A stretch of DNA of 64,000 bases from an uncultured Roseobacter sp. (GCF_947495275.1 NZ_CANLYL010000003.1:310001-374000); one strand, 5' to 3'; shown: positions 18,608 to 28,738, numbered from the stretch's first letter. The notes: generated by a model not told the origin, from the sequence alone. Numbers and translations: made by a program.

Positions 18608-21600
18608 CTAGGTAGCGTTGGTGCCCACGTCAAGATGTAGAGCGCATTGTAATGATCTCGTCACGATATCGTGCGGCAATCTCATGAGTTCGCCGGTTCT
18701 AGTCCAGAGGATCGCGGTTTCGACGATATGTTCGGGATAGATCTGTTGCAGCGCATGGGCATAGGCGCCCATCTGGCGCAATATCCCGTCAGGGCATAGC
18801 GCCGCATGGTCTGGGATGGTTTCGTTGGATTTGAAATCCACGGCAAGAACGCGGGTATCCGAGACGACCAACCGGTCAATGACACCGTAGAGGGTACGCT
18901 CACCCAGCTGCGCTGTAATCGGCACTTCGGCCAGCGATCCTTGAGCAAACAAAAAACTCAGGCTTTCTGTTCGCAAAATTGCACTTGCCTCTGCGAGCGC
19001 CTTGTCGTGCTCTGAAACGTCTGGAATTGCCGAGTGCAATCGTTCGGCAACGTCAGGCCATTCGGCCGACGGTGCCGCGCTCAAATACTCCAAATATCTA
19101 TGTACCAAAGTGCCGTAGGCTTTCGCTTCGTCCTCGGTGCGACTGGTCTGGCCAGACAGCGCCTTGGGTCCGCCAAGCTCAGATGGCGATAGGGTTTCCG
19201 GAATGGCAGGTGCTGCGGGCGCTTTGTGATGAAAAATTTGGTCCAGTTCGATGGCGGCTGATTTTGACGCGAGATTTTCGGCATCGGGCAAATCCTCCCA
19301 ACCGGGAGAGGCAAATCTCTTGATGTCGAGACCCTGAAAACGCATCGACGTGACAGGTAATTCGTCCAGAGCCTGCTCGACAATTTGATACCAACTGTCA
19401 TTTTGTTTGGATAGCTCGCCGCAGGCGGCGATGATCAGCCACTTTTCTGCCCTTGTTAGAGCCACATATAGCAATCTCAACCGCTCTTCGATCTGTGCCG
19501 CTTTCATCGTTTCGATGCTTTGCGCCATGGCATCGGGCATTTCTGATGCGCTCGTCTTCCAGGCAGGGGTATTCCCTATCTTGACGATGTCATCTTTGAT
19601 CTGAATGTCACGTCTGGCGGTGTCGGGCAGGATCACGATCGGGGCTTCCAGACCTTTGGCACCATGCACGGTCATCACCCTGATCTGGTCGGATGCGCTG
19701 TCAATCTGTCGTTTGATCTCGAGATCGTCGGTTTCCATCCAGACCAGAAATCCGGTCAGGCTGGGGATTGCGGTCCGCTCGTAGGCAAGTGCCTGAGATA
19801 GCAGTGCATTGATGCCGTCCTCGGCCTCTCTTCCCAACCGTGCCAAAAGCCTCCGTCGTCCGCCGTGCCGGGTCAGAACACGTTCGATCAGATCATAGGG
19901 GCGCAGAAAATCCACATTTGCCCGCAAATCATTCAGAACAGCCAGCGTTTGAGGGAAATCTTCTGTCCGGTGCCGCAGCGCTTGCCAAAGGTGATCTTCG
20001 CTCCGGCGATGCGCGAGATCGAAGAGCTCCTGTTCCGACCATCCAAAAAGCGGTGATTTCAAAGCCGTAGCCAGCGACAGACTGTCTTCCGAGACCGTCA
20101 GGAAAGACAATAAGGCCGCGAGATCGCGTACCGCCAGTTCACCCCCAACCTTCAGCCGATCCGCGCCAGCGATGGGCAACTCATGCGCTTTGCAGGCCCG
20201 GATGATTTCTGAAAAGAGATCAGATCGCCGCTGCACGAGGATCAGAAAATCGCCGGGCCGGACGGGCCGCTTTTCAAATTCACCCGGCACCGGCCCATCC
20301 ACCGGCACCGTCTTCTGCGTGTCGATCATCTGTTTGATCTGACCCGCGATTTGTTGCGCCAGCAAAACCGTATGGTGCGTTTCGCTGCGCCGGTCCAACG
20401 GATCGTACCAAACCCGATCATCCTCATCGGCCTGTTTCTCGATCAGAGGCCAAAGATCAACACGTCCGGGCAGTGCGTTTTTGAAGGCGATATGTCTGGC
20501 CGTCTTTTCGAACCCGGCCCGCTCTTTTTCGTCGAACGCTTTGTCGACAAGGGACAAAATCGGGGAAGCTGACCGGAATGAATACGCCAGTGTCTCGCTC
20601 TGAAATCTGTGATCAGCGGCTTCCAGTTTTGTCTGAAATTCCCTTTCCATACGGTCAAATTCGCGTGGATCTGCGCCCTGGAACGAGTAGATCGACTGTT
20701 TCTTGTCCCCAACGACGAAGAGTGTGCGTTTGACGTCTCTGCGCGCGCCCTCACCGCTGGAAAATTCGGCTGCCAGCTTTCGGATCACGTCCCATTGGGC
20801 GGGGCTGGTGTCTTGCGCTTCGTCGACCAGAATGTGATCGATCCCACCATCGATCCGAAAAAGCACCCAGGCCGCAACCGCGCTGTCGGTCAGCAAGGTT
20901 CGCGCTTTCAGGATCAGATCATCAAAATCCAGCCATCCGCGTAGTAATTTCTGATTTTCATATAGAGGCAAGAAGCGCGCGGCGAATTCATGCAGGGCTT
21001 GTGTTTTCCGAGCCGCCCCCAGAGCAAGGCGCTGCCCGCGAGCGGTTTCCACCCGCTGCATAAGGGCATTCAGCGCAGGTATATGCGGCTCGATCACAGC
21101 CTGGGTGGGTTTGGTCGGAAAACTGCCCGTTTTGGCTGAAAAAGGGGATTTGGCTGTGGCGCCTGTCAGAAAGACCGCTTCGAGCACGGGAAGCGCTGAA
21201 TAGGAAAGATCGGCGATACCGGCCAGCTTTTCGCCCGCTTTTGCGTCGTTTCCGCCTTTTGCCAGCAATGCCGGTTTGATGGCGTCGATCAGCCTGCGTT
21301 CCCCCCCAAGGAAAACACTTTGCGCGATGCTTTCTTCGCTTAATTCAACGGGTTGGTCAAAGAGGGACAGGATGGCGGGCCAACTCAACGTTTGTAAAAA
21401 CGCCTCTCGGTTCTGTACCACCGCCCGCGTCAGTTTGCCAAAATCTTCACCGGTGTAATGACGGGCAAGTGCCGTGATCAAAGAGGCATCAGGCCCTTCC
21501 GCCATCTGATCGACGATTTCCGCGCGCAGCAGGTCAGCGGCCCGGTCTTCGATTTCCGTAAACTGGGGGCTGACCTGAGCTTCGAGGGGAAAGCGGCGCA

Positions 21601-21994
21601 ATAGGGACGCGCAGAAGGAGTGGATGGTCTGGATTTTCAGCCCGCCGGGCGCTTCGATTGCCCGGGCAAAGAGCGTTCTTGCATCGCGCAACCGGGTTTC
21701 GTCGATTTCTCCTGAAACGCCAAGCTCCCGGAGTGAGTTTTGCAACTTCAAATCGGGCAACATGGCCCAGGCCCCAAGACGTCTGAACAGCCGGTTCTGC
21801 ATCTCCGAGGCTGCTGCCTTGGTGTAGGTGAGGCACAAAATATGTTGTGGCTCGACCCCCTCAAGCAGCAAGCGCGCCACGCGATCTGTCAAAACCCGCG
21901 TTTTCCCGGAGCCCGCATTTGCAGCCAGCCAGGTGGACGTGTCAGGATCGGCTGCCCGCACCTGCGCTTGTGTGGCTGCGTCCCGGGTCGTCAT
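18608..21994 (-). CDS. addA: Double-strand break repair helicase-nuclease AddA
   Basis: UvrD-type helicase and nuclease subunit of AddAB, the RecBCD counterpart that processes DNA ends for recombination. The protein is 1128 aa. Walker A ANAGSGKTR is near residues 26-34, the helicase motif HILVDEAQDTSPAQW is present, and the C-terminal RecB-like nuclease domain contains GVIDRLVVS followed by VLAVDFKS. The ATG at 21994 overlaps the addB stop by 4 bases (ATGA); an upstream in-frame start at 22033 lies inside addB and is unlikely. Alphaproteobacterial AddA type. Confidence 0.95.
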   Translation of the reverse strand: MTTRDAATQAQVRAADPDTSTWLAANAGSGKTRVLTDRVARLLLEGVEPQHILCLTYTKAAASEMQNRLFRRLGAWAMLPDLKLQNSLRELGVSGEIDETRLRDARTLFARAIEAPGGLKIQTIHSFCASLLRRFPLEAQVSPQFTEIEDRAADLLRAEIVDQMAEGPDASLITALARHYTGEDFGKLTRAVVQNREAFLQTLSWPAILSLFDQPVELSEESIAQSVFLGGERRLIDAIKPALLAKGGNDAKAGEKLAGIADLSYSALPVLEAVFLTGATAKSPFSAKTGSFPTKPTQAVIEPHIPALNALMQRVETARGQRLALGAARKTQALHEFAARFLPLYENQKLLRGWLDFDDLILKARTLLTDSAVAAWVLFRIDGGIDHILVDEAQDTSPAQWDVIRKLAAEFSSGEGARRDVKRTLFVVGDKKQSIYSFQGADPREFDRMEREFQTKLEAADHRFQSETLAYSFRSASPILSLVDKAFDEKERAGFEKTARHIAFKNALPGRVDLWPLIEKQADEDDRVWYDPLDRRSETHHTVLLAQQIAGQIKQMIDTQKTVPVDGPVPGEFEKRPVRPGDFLILVQRRSDLFSEIIRACKAHELPIAGADRLKVGGELAVRDLAALLSFLTVSEDSLSLATALKSPLFGWSEQELFDLAHRRSEDHLWQALRHRTEDFPQTLAVLNDLRANVDFLRPYDLIERVLTRHGGRRRLLARLGREAEDGINALLSQALAYERTAIPSLTGFLVWMETDDLEIKRQIDSASDQIRVMTVHGAKGLEAPIVILPDTARRDIQIKDDIVKIGNTPAWKTSASEMPDAMAQSIETMKAAQIEERLRLLYVALTRAEKWLIIAACGELSKQNDSWYQIVEQALDELPVTSMRFQGLDIKRFASPGWEDLPDAENLASKSAAIELDQIFHHKAPAAPAIPETLSPSELGGPKALSGQTSRTEDEAKAYGTLVHRYLEYLSAAPSAEWPDVAERLHSAIPDVSEHDKALAEASAILRTESLSFLFAQGSLAEVPITAQLGERTLYGVIDRLVVSDTRVLAVDFKSNETIPDHAALCPDGILRQMGAYAHALQQIYPEHIVETAILWTRTGELMRLPHDIVTRSLQCALHLDVGTNAT

Positions 21995-24948
21995 GACAAA
22001 TCCTCCGGCAGCGGATCGTCGGTTGCGTCCCATTCGCCAAAACGCGCCAGTTGATCATAGTCCCCGCCAAAGCGATCCTGCTGCATCATGCGCCGCGACG
22101 TGAACCCCTGATCCGCCGACAGATAGCTCGCAATAAGCGCGTGCAGTTTCTCAAGGACCTCGCGCGGTGGTTCTTTTTCAAGGGGCGCGCCAATTTCGAC
22201 AGGATTAGAGCCTAACCCGATGAAAACGGCCAGTGCGACCTGACAAACGCCCAGGGTTTCAAAAGCGCCTTGCTCAACCATTGCCGCCTCGATCAGCAGT
22301 TGTTTGTCAAATGCGGCCTGCTCTTTTCCGCTGGGTGGTTTGCCCGTCTTGTAGTCGTAAATCAGCACGTCACCTGTTTCGGTCTGGTCAATCCGGTCGG
22401 CGCGCGCCGTCAGCGTGAATCCCAGATCCGGCCAGGACAGTTTACCCTTGGCCTGATTCTCGAAGGCGATCGGTTGTGAAATCGTTCTGCGCTCCCGCTC
22501 GCGCGCCACAAACCAGTTTGCGATCTTTTCGATCCGCGCCAGCCACATGGCCCGAACCGCAGGCCATGGAACGTCGTTCTCCATGATGTCATGTGCCACA
22601 TGGGTCAAATGGCGCGTGGTAAGAAGCGTCGGATCAGCCACCGTGTCCTTGATGAAACGCTCCATGATGTCATGCGCCAGGGTGCCGCGCATCAGGGCAT
22701 CAGGGCTTTGCACCAACGGGCCCAGTTTTGTCAGGCGGAGCACATGTTTGGCATAAACCGCATAGGGATCGCGGATCAGCCGCTTGATTTCGGTGACAGA
22801 GAGCGCGTGAGGCCGCGCGATAACGGGTGGTTTTGGCGACGGCCGATGGGCAGGGTCAACACGTTCGACGCGCTCAAAGGCAGAGGCGCGCGCCAGCCAG
22901 ACGTTGCCGCGGTCCAGCATCTGGTCCAATGCCGCCTGTCCGCCCTGCTCTTTCAGACCGGCCAGCAGATTGCGCAACCGGTTGACCCATCTGGATGCCA
23001 CGGTTTCGGCATCCTCTGATCGTATCGCGCGGGTCAGCCAGACTTCCTTGGCGGCAATGGCCTGTTGGTAGTCATGTGCCGAGAGACCGATCCGCCGTTC
23101 CGGAAGCAGCAAACCCGCCTGATGCCTGAGTGCGCGATTGAGCCAGGGGTCCGGGGGCGGAGCCTCGGGCCAGGTGCCTTCGTTCAAGCTTGCGAGGATC
23201 ACCAGATCGGCACCTTCTACCCGTGCCTCAAGCGTGCCCCAGATCATGATTTTTGGATGGGGCGCATCCCGATCCCGGACCTCTTCGCCCGCCAGAAGCG
23301 CGCTTGCCAGATCGTGATAGTCAGCGGCGGAGATTTCCGACCCTGCGTCGGCGTGTTTTACAAGATCCAGCATGAGCGCATTGGCTTTCTGGCCAGCTTT
23401 TTTGAGCCAGAGTTCGCCAGAACCCTCGGCGCCGAGCCCGCCTGCCACGGTCTCTGCAAGCGCAATGTGATCGGCGACCCAGTCCGACAAGGGGCGCAGT
23501 TGACCCGAAAGATGACCGGTTAGCGAGGTACCAACCCAATGCGCCCATTCATCGACCAACACCTGATCGGCGGCAGCGGCCACCGCCCTTTGCATCCGCT
23601 TCAGAATACCCGCCCTGTCCGGATACGGCAGCCCATCCTTGCGGATTGCAAGTTCCAGCCGCTGGGTGTTGAGCACATGCTGTCCGCGGTTGATCCCGCT
23701 ATGGGTCAACGGGTGTTTGAGCAGCGTCAGCAATGCTTCGGCGTCGAGCTTGCGGACAAACAGGTTGCTGATATGACGCAGAAAGCGGCCGGGCGGCGAC
23801 AGGTGCAGCGGTGTCCCGGCGGAATCGTCCGGCAGAATATCCCATTGATCCAGCGCCGCTGTTACCTGACGTGTCAGCATGCGGTCCGGGGTGATCAGCG
23901 CGGCGGTCTCCCCCTCTTCTGCCGCCAGTCGCAGGCGCATCGCGATCACGAGGGCCTCCTCACGCGGGCTGGGGGCTTCCAGCATCGTGATCGCCGCTGT
24001 CGCCGCTTCAAGGTGTTTGAGGTCTCTGCCTTCCGAAAGCCATGCATCCGTCACCGGCGCAGGCCTTAAGGACAAGGAAACCAGAGCGTTTCGCGCAGCG
24101 GAGGGCGGTGTCGATGGATGCCACCTGCCGATATCACCCCGTGCTACGTCCAGATCGGTCATGAGTTTCTGGAACCGGTATTGGGGGTGGTCTTGCGCCA
24201 ACATCGCGTCATTGAGATGCGCCCAGACCGCATCTGGCATCTCGAAATCAAATCCTGGTAAGACCAACGCGCCTTGAGGAAGTTTCGCGACGGCCTGCAT
24301 CAGCAACAATGTTGTCCCGCGTGATCCGGTCGACCCTGCAATGATCACAGGGTCAGCAGGTGGCGATGTCTGCCATTTGCGCGCCAGCGCATTGATGAGC
24401 AACCGCTGGCGTGCCTCAGCATCGGGCGGGGTGTCGGCGCTGTCCATGTAGTTTTGGGCAATGCGGATAAACTGCTGGGCGCGTTGCCAATGACCGGATT
24501 GATCGGTCACATCCAGCTCCGCGATGGTCCGGGCGGTCACACCTTCACCCTGCATTTCATCCATGAGCGCGGCAAGACTGTCGGTCAGATCGTAGAGCGA
24601 TGATCGTGGTGCGAGATCTTTTTCCTGGGACAACAAGCGCGAGACCAGCGCAATCAATTCGAGCCTTCGCCGAAGGGATGAGGTTGCCGGAGGTACTGAA
24701 ACACTGGGATCCAGCGCGTCCAGGTCGGTGATGAGCCCGATCCGCGGCAGCAAGGTCGCAGGACCCGCCTCAAACAGACTGCGCAGACGCCGCTGCATGC
24801 GCCGGGTGTTGACGATGAGTTGGACGCGCGCCATGGCCTCGCGAGGTTTGCCAGACAGCCGCGCAACCAACCCTTTCACCAGCGTCTTTGGGAAATCCGC
24901 GCCGGGGTCGATGCCGAAAAGCCTTGGCTTGGCAGAGGTGTCAAACAT
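21991..24948 (-). CDS. addB: Double-strand break repair protein AddB (alphaproteobacterial type)
   Basis: Second subunit of AddAB. The protein is 985 aa with an inactive helicase-like N-terminal part (GSTGSRGTT in place of a clear P-loop) and a C-terminal RecB-like nuclease domain with TARADRIDQ and LIYDYKTGKPPSG. Only one cysteine occurs in the whole protein, so the four-cysteine iron-sulfur cluster known from Bacillus AddB cannot be present. It overlaps the nucleotidyltransferase gene by 8 bases at its start and addA by 4 bases at its end. Confidence 0.93.
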   Translation of the reverse strand: MFDTSAKPRLFGIDPGADFPKTLVKGLVARLSGKPREAMARVQLIVNTRRMQRRLRSLFEAGPATLLPRIGLITDLDALDPSVSVPPATSSLRRRLELIALVSRLLSQEKDLAPRSSLYDLTDSLAALMDEMQGEGVTARTIAELDVTDQSGHWQRAQQFIRIAQNYMDSADTPPDAEARQRLLINALARKWQTSPPADPVIIAGSTGSRGTTLLLMQAVAKLPQGALVLPGFDFEMPDAVWAHLNDAMLAQDHPQYRFQKLMTDLDVARGDIGRWHPSTPPSAARNALVSLSLRPAPVTDAWLSEGRDLKHLEAATAAITMLEAPSPREEALVIAMRLRLAAEEGETAALITPDRMLTRQVTAALDQWDILPDDSAGTPLHLSPPGRFLRHISNLFVRKLDAEALLTLLKHPLTHSGINRGQHVLNTQRLELAIRKDGLPYPDRAGILKRMQRAVAAAADQVLVDEWAHWVGTSLTGHLSGQLRPLSDWVADHIALAETVAGGLGAEGSGELWLKKAGQKANALMLDLVKHADAGSEISAADYHDLASALLAGEEVRDRDAPHPKIMIWGTLEARVEGADLVILASLNEGTWPEAPPPDPWLNRALRHQAGLLLPERRIGLSAHDYQQAIAAKEVWLTRAIRSEDAETVASRWVNRLRNLLAGLKEQGGQAALDQMLDRGNVWLARASAFERVERVDPAHRPSPKPPVIARPHALSVTEIKRLIRDPYAVYAKHVLRLTKLGPLVQSPDALMRGTLAHDIMERFIKDTVADPTLLTTRHLTHVAHDIMENDVPWPAVRAMWLARIEKIANWFVARERERRTISQPIAFENQAKGKLSWPDLGFTLTARADRIDQTETGDVLIYDYKTGKPPSGKEQAAFDKQLLIEAAMVEQGAFETLGVCQVALAVFIGLGSNPVEIGAPLEKEPPREVLEKLHALIASYLSADQGFTSRRMMQQDRFGGDYDQLARFGEWDATDDPLPEDLS

Positions 24949-25633
24949 CGGAATGGTCGATCAGAGCTTCGGCAATGGAAATTCCCCCCGGATGGCCCAC
25001 GTCACACCACTGACCGGGATAGCACAGCCCAAAAACGCGTGTATCGGTCAGCATTAGGTTCCAAAGCTCATTGAGCGAAAAACAGGCCTTGTCGATCTCG
25101 ACCAATCGGTCTGTCTTGATGATTTGCGCGCCCCCATAAACGAGCCCGGGGGCCCGTGTGATCTGTCCCTGAGCGTTGATCTGAAAATCACCCTGACCTT
25201 TGTATGCATGGGTATTGGCAACCGGGATGCACATCAGCAGGGCATCCATACGCGCAGGCTCCCAGGCATTTTGCAGCATGTCCAGAGGGTTGGGGCCCTT
25301 CCAGATCGCATCTGTATTAAGGGTAAAAACAGGGGCCGGCCCCAGTGCTGGCAGGGCGTTGCGCAACCCGCCGCCGGTATCTAGAATGTCGGGGGTCTCC
25401 AGGACCGTCTGAACCCCCCGCGCAGTGAGGTGGCGTTCGAGCGGCTCCGGCTTGTAATGAAGATTGGCAACGATGATTTGCGGCGCAACCGCCGATGTCA
25501 GTGAAAGCGCATGGTCGACCAAAGGTTTTCCCGCAACCTCAATCATTGGTTTCGGCAGATCATCCGTCAACGGCTTCATTCGTGTCCCGAAACCTGCGGC
25601 AAACAACATTACCGATCGCGGCAGGTCGCACAT
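24941..25633 (-). CDS. murU: N-acetylmuramate alpha-1-phosphate uridylyltransferase-like protein (MurU)
   Basis: The 230-aa nucleotidyltransferase has the N-terminal signature LFAAGFGTRMKPLTDDLPKP (about residues 10-29) and later YGGAQIIKT. It is preceded by an AmgK-like kinase, the pairing that in Pseudomonas converts recycled MurNAc to UDP-MurNAc and bypasses de novo synthesis. The MurU assignment rests on similarity and this pairing; another NDP-sugar pyrophosphorylase specificity is possible. The ATG at 25633 overlaps the kinase gene by 25 bases. Confidence 0.8.
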   Translation of the reverse strand: MCDLPRSVMLFAAGFGTRMKPLTDDLPKPMIEVAGKPLVDHALSLTSAVAPQIIVANLHYKPEPLERHLTARGVQTVLETPDILDTGGGLRNALPALGPAPVFTLNTDAIWKGPNPLDMLQNAWEPARMDALLMCIPVANTHAYKGQGDFQINAQGQITRAPGLVYGGAQIIKTDRLVEIDKACFSLNELWNLMLTDTRVFGLCYPGQWCDVGHPGGISIAEALIDHSDV

Positions 25634-26637
25634 TTTGATCTCAAGGTTTTCAGGATTTCAGGGGTAGGTGGCGGCAGGCAATCGGTGATAAATCCCGCGA
25701 CTTCATCCAAAACCGGGTGCTTCAGATTTGTCATCACATGGTTCCAGACGCGCGGCAGCAGGTCAATGTACTGGGCTTTGCCGTCACGCAGGCAAAGACG
25801 TGAAAACCCGCCCAGGATACGCAGGTTTCGCTGAGTGCCCAAAATCGCATAGGCGGCCTTGAACGCGTCGGCATCATGTTGGTTCTGGGACAGAAACCGT
25901 GTGACCATTTCATACTCAATGCGCTTGGAGACATCGCGTCTCGCATCTTGCAGGACCGATACAAGATCATAGGCCGGATGACCAAGCATGGCATCCTGAA
26001 AGTCCAGCAAACCAACCCTTGCAGGGCCGTCGCGTTGCGGCAACCACAAGAGGTTTTCCGCATGATAGTCTCTTTGAATCAGGACTTGCTGGGCGTCCAA
26101 TGGTTTCAATAATTTGTGGAAGGCTTCGGCGAACTGACCTTTTGTATCTTCATCAACAAGGCCCGTCGCTCCGAACTGATACCAATCATATGCCAGGGCT
26201 GCCAAAGGCGTCATGAATTCTGCGTCATAGGGCGCCACAGACAGTGATTTTGATTCGTGCAGATGCGTCAGGACGTCCACGGCGGCGCTGTAAAGTGTCT
26301 CTTCCGACGCCTGCCTGGATGCCAGCAAGCGCGCGAAAAGGTCATCGCCCATGTCTTCGAGGAGCAAGAACCCCGATTGTTCGTCCTGCGCAATGATATG
26401 CGGCGCGCTCAGACCAATGCCTGCCAGATGCGCAGCAACGGTGACAAAAGGCAGAATGCTCTGGCCATTTGTCGGAGGCGCATCCATCAGAACCGCGCTG
26501 GTGCCATCCCCCCTGACCAGCCGACTATAGCGGCGGTTCGACGCATCGCTGGCCAAAGGTGTCCTGCTCGCTTCTGCCCATCCTGCCCGCATCAGGAAGT
26601 CATGCACATACTGCGTACGGGTTGTTATGATTTCCAT
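25609..26637 (-). CDS. amgK: Anomeric sugar kinase AmgK-like (phosphotransferase family)
   Basis: The 342-aa protein has an aminoglycoside-phosphotransferase fold. The catalytic loop reads QRDYHAENLLW (the usual first histidine is glutamine), followed by the metal-binding LLDFQDAM. AmgK phosphorylates MurNAc and GlcNAc at the anomeric carbon in cell-wall recycling. The ATG at 26637 lies inside the end of tsaE (13-base overlap), and its end overlaps murU, so tsaE-amgK-murU-addB-addA reads as one minus-strand operon. Confidence 0.82.
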   Translation of the reverse strand: MEIITTRTQYVHDFLMRAGWAEASRTPLASDASNRRYSRLVRGDGTSAVLMDAPPTNGQSILPFVTVAAHLAGIGLSAPHIIAQDEQSGFLLLEDMGDDLFARLLASRQASEETLYSAAVDVLTHLHESKSLSVAPYDAEFMTPLAALAYDWYQFGATGLVDEDTKGQFAEAFHKLLKPLDAQQVLIQRDYHAENLLWLPQRDGPARVGLLDFQDAMLGHPAYDLVSVLQDARRDVSKRIEYEMVTRFLSQNQHDADAFKAAYAILGTQRNLRILGGFSRLCLRDGKAQYIDLLPRVWNHVMTNLKHPVLDEVAGFITDCLPPPTPEILKTLRSKCATCRDR

Positions 26638-27098
26638 TGTTGCATTCTTGCGTCCCACAGGCTGTCTTGCCAAGCGGTTTTGAGTACGCGTTCGTTTTCG
26701 TTTTGACCTTCAGAGAACCATAATTCCAACGCAGCCTCCGGTCGCAGAGGGCCCAGACGATCTGGCCACTCGACCAGACAGACGGCCTCCTCGAACGCTT
26801 CAATCAGCCCAAGTTCTTCAATCTCACCAAGGCTTTGGATGCGGTACAGGTCCGTATGCCAAATGGGTCCGATGACGGTTTCATAGGTCTGGACAAGTGT
26901 GAAAGTAGGTGAAGGAACATCTTCCTTTTCGATGAGTACTGATTGGATCAGGTGACGCGCAAAAAATGTCTTGCCAGCACCAACCGCACCATTAAGCAAC
27001 AGCACATCGCCCGCTTTAAGGGTAGGTGCCAGATGTGCTGCAACCTCTGCGGTTGCCTCGCTGGTGGTCAGCTGTTGAATGTAAGGGCTCAAGATCAT
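26625..27098 (-). CDS. tsaE: tRNA threonylcarbamoyladenosine biosynthesis ATPase TsaE
   Basis: ATPase needed with TsaB and TsaD to make the t6A37 modification of ANN-decoding tRNAs. The 157-aa protein has P-loop GAVGAGKTFFARHL at about residues 37-50, the switch segment SPTFTLVQTYE, and the C-terminal EWPDRLG typical of the family. It is the first gene of the overlap chain toward addA, 48 bases downstream of the PAS gene. tsaD is also in this window, at 38-39 kb. Confidence 0.95.
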   Translation of the reverse strand: MILSPYIQQLTTSEATAEVAAHLAPTLKAGDVLLLNGAVGAGKTFFARHLIQSVLIEKEDVPSPTFTLVQTYETVIGPIWHTDLYRIQSLGEIEELGLIEAFEEAVCLVEWPDRLGPLRPEAALELWFSEGQNENERVLKTAWQDSLWDARMQQWKS

Positions 27099-27146
27099 GG
27101 CGCCTGCTTATCCTCCGCAGAATGAGCTGCAAAGAGGGAAGCGTAC

Positions 27147-28685
27147 TCAGCGCGATCTTGATTTTCTGATTTTTGGCCGGGCAGCCTCAGATTTAACAAA
27201 TCTGATCACTGTCGCACCCGAGGCAATGCGCGAAATTGTGCAATTGAACGCTGTCCCAGACGTCATCACCGTTGGCATGTCCCAGGATGCGCGTTCGCCA
27301 AAATCGAGAACGAAATCTGTCAAAGCCGCCCAGCGCGCACCGGGCTGACAGAGGCGTTTCCATTCCTGCACCGAGTCAGCAATCGTGACATCGGCAAAAG
27401 AGTTGTCAGGATCCAACCCCCAGAGTTCCCGGTAGGCCGCATTGCAGAAAGTCAGAACGCCGGTTGATGAAAATACCACCAGCGCATCATCAAAAGTGTC
27501 CATCAAGGACTGGCCCAGCTCCAATTCGGCTCTGAAGTTGCGTGTCAGAGAGACTTCGGCACTGATATCTTCGATGAGAAAGGCGATGGCACCATCCGGA
27601 TGAGGGCGTCCCCGCACACGGTAGGTTTGGCCTGTCTCCAGGGTCCAGGTTTCCTGATACCGACCATCCGTTGCCGCCGCGATGACCTCGGAAATTTCCT
27701 GACGCCAGGAGTGATAGTTCTTTGGTTCCGGCATACGGCGGTTTTCACGCATGCGATCAAAGAACGATAGCAAAGTCGGCCGACCGCTCAGGAAATCTGC
27801 AGGCAGATTGGTCAGATCAATAAGCGCGGGGTTAAACAATGCCAGTTGGCCATTGCGATCAAAGATCGCCAGACCGATGGATAGTTGCGCAAAGGTCTTG
27901 GCCAGGGTTTGCACGAAATTGCGCTGGGCAACCTCAGATTTCACAACGGCATTCACGTCAACTGCGTGGAAAATCGTAATGTCGCCCACGCTGACCGCGT
28001 TCACATCGTACCAATCTTTTCGGCCTTCAGGCCCGGATTGGGTTGAGACTCTTTGGCGACCGGTTTGTTCGTTTAGTGTGTCGCTCACCTCGAAAACCGG
28101 TTTGTCGGCGTCGGGTGAAGTCTGATGAAGGCGATTGTAAAGGTCTTCGTAGGCGGCATTGTGCCAAGTGACCTTGCCTTGCGTATCGACCTGCCACACC
28201 GCATGGGGCGTCGTATCGCTGGCGCGCCTCAGATCGGCCAGCTCCTGATGCAAAACGCGCATCTTTTGTGATTGCGCCGCAGAGACCATCCGGTCGTCAT
28301 CCATGTGAATCTGCGTGAACTGCCCCCTCTGTGTCAGACTGAGCGTTGCTGTGTCTTCCGCATGGCGTGCCTGCACGGTCAAAGTGCCGGGCTGTTCGAG
28401 GGGAGGTTGCTCCGGCAAGGATGGAAATCGGTTGAGCATCCGCTCTCTCCAGGACTGCCAGTCGTCTTGCCCCGGGATCAAGCGGTAAAGTTGTTGCGCC
28501 GTATCGGACGCGTGATGCAGGTCGCTATTGTCGAAGAGGAAGAATATGCCGTCAACTGGCGGTTCCGAAAGAGATTTTGACGTTGCGGTATCGGGTGACT
28601 TTTGTGAACGCGATATCCAGGCCAAACCAGCAAGGGTGCTGAGGCCGGTGGCGGTGGCGATGGCGGCAACGTCCCAGAAAGGCAT
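27147..28685 (-). CDS. PAS-domain protein without kinase domain (DivL-like)
   Basis: The 512-aa protein has one N-terminal membrane helix (about residues 5-25), a linker, and three PAS-like segments: HAVWQVDTQGKVTWHNAAY (about 160), AIFDRNGQLALFNPALIDL (about 265) and DALVVFSSTGVLTFCNAAY (about 400). It stops without an H-box or HATPase domain. In Rhodobacter capsulatus a PAS protein named DivL acts in the CtrA phosphorelay and, as I recall, maps near the regBA locus; the same setting here suggests orthology. A perfect CtrA box lies upstream. Family membership as a PAS sensor is clear; the DivL role is inference. Confidence 0.7.
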   Translation of the reverse strand: MPFWDVAAIATATGLSTLAGLAWISRSQKSPDTATSKSLSEPPVDGIFFLFDNSDLHHASDTAQQLYRLIPGQDDWQSWRERMLNRFPSLPEQPPLEQPGTLTVQARHAEDTATLSLTQRGQFTQIHMDDDRMVSAAQSQKMRVLHQELADLRRASDTTPHAVWQVDTQGKVTWHNAAYEDLYNRLHQTSPDADKPVFEVSDTLNEQTGRQRVSTQSGPEGRKDWYDVNAVSVGDITIFHAVDVNAVVKSEVAQRNFVQTLAKTFAQLSIGLAIFDRNGQLALFNPALIDLTNLPADFLSGRPTLLSFFDRMRENRRMPEPKNYHSWRQEISEVIAAATDGRYQETWTLETGQTYRVRGRPHPDGAIAFLIEDISAEVSLTRNFRAELELGQSLMDTFDDALVVFSSTGVLTFCNAAYRELWGLDPDNSFADVTIADSVQEWKRLCQPGARWAALTDFVLDFGERASWDMPTVMTSGTAFNCTISRIASGATVIRFVKSEAARPKIRKSRSR

Positions 28686-28738
28686 GCGCCCAAGACCCTT
28701 TCTCCAATGACGACCTCGTCACTATCCGGCCTGCATAG

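Noticed and set aside
26257-26706. 149-codon plus-strand frame opposite amgK and tsaE
   Set aside because: Antisense to two well-recognised overlapping genes; no supporting signals.
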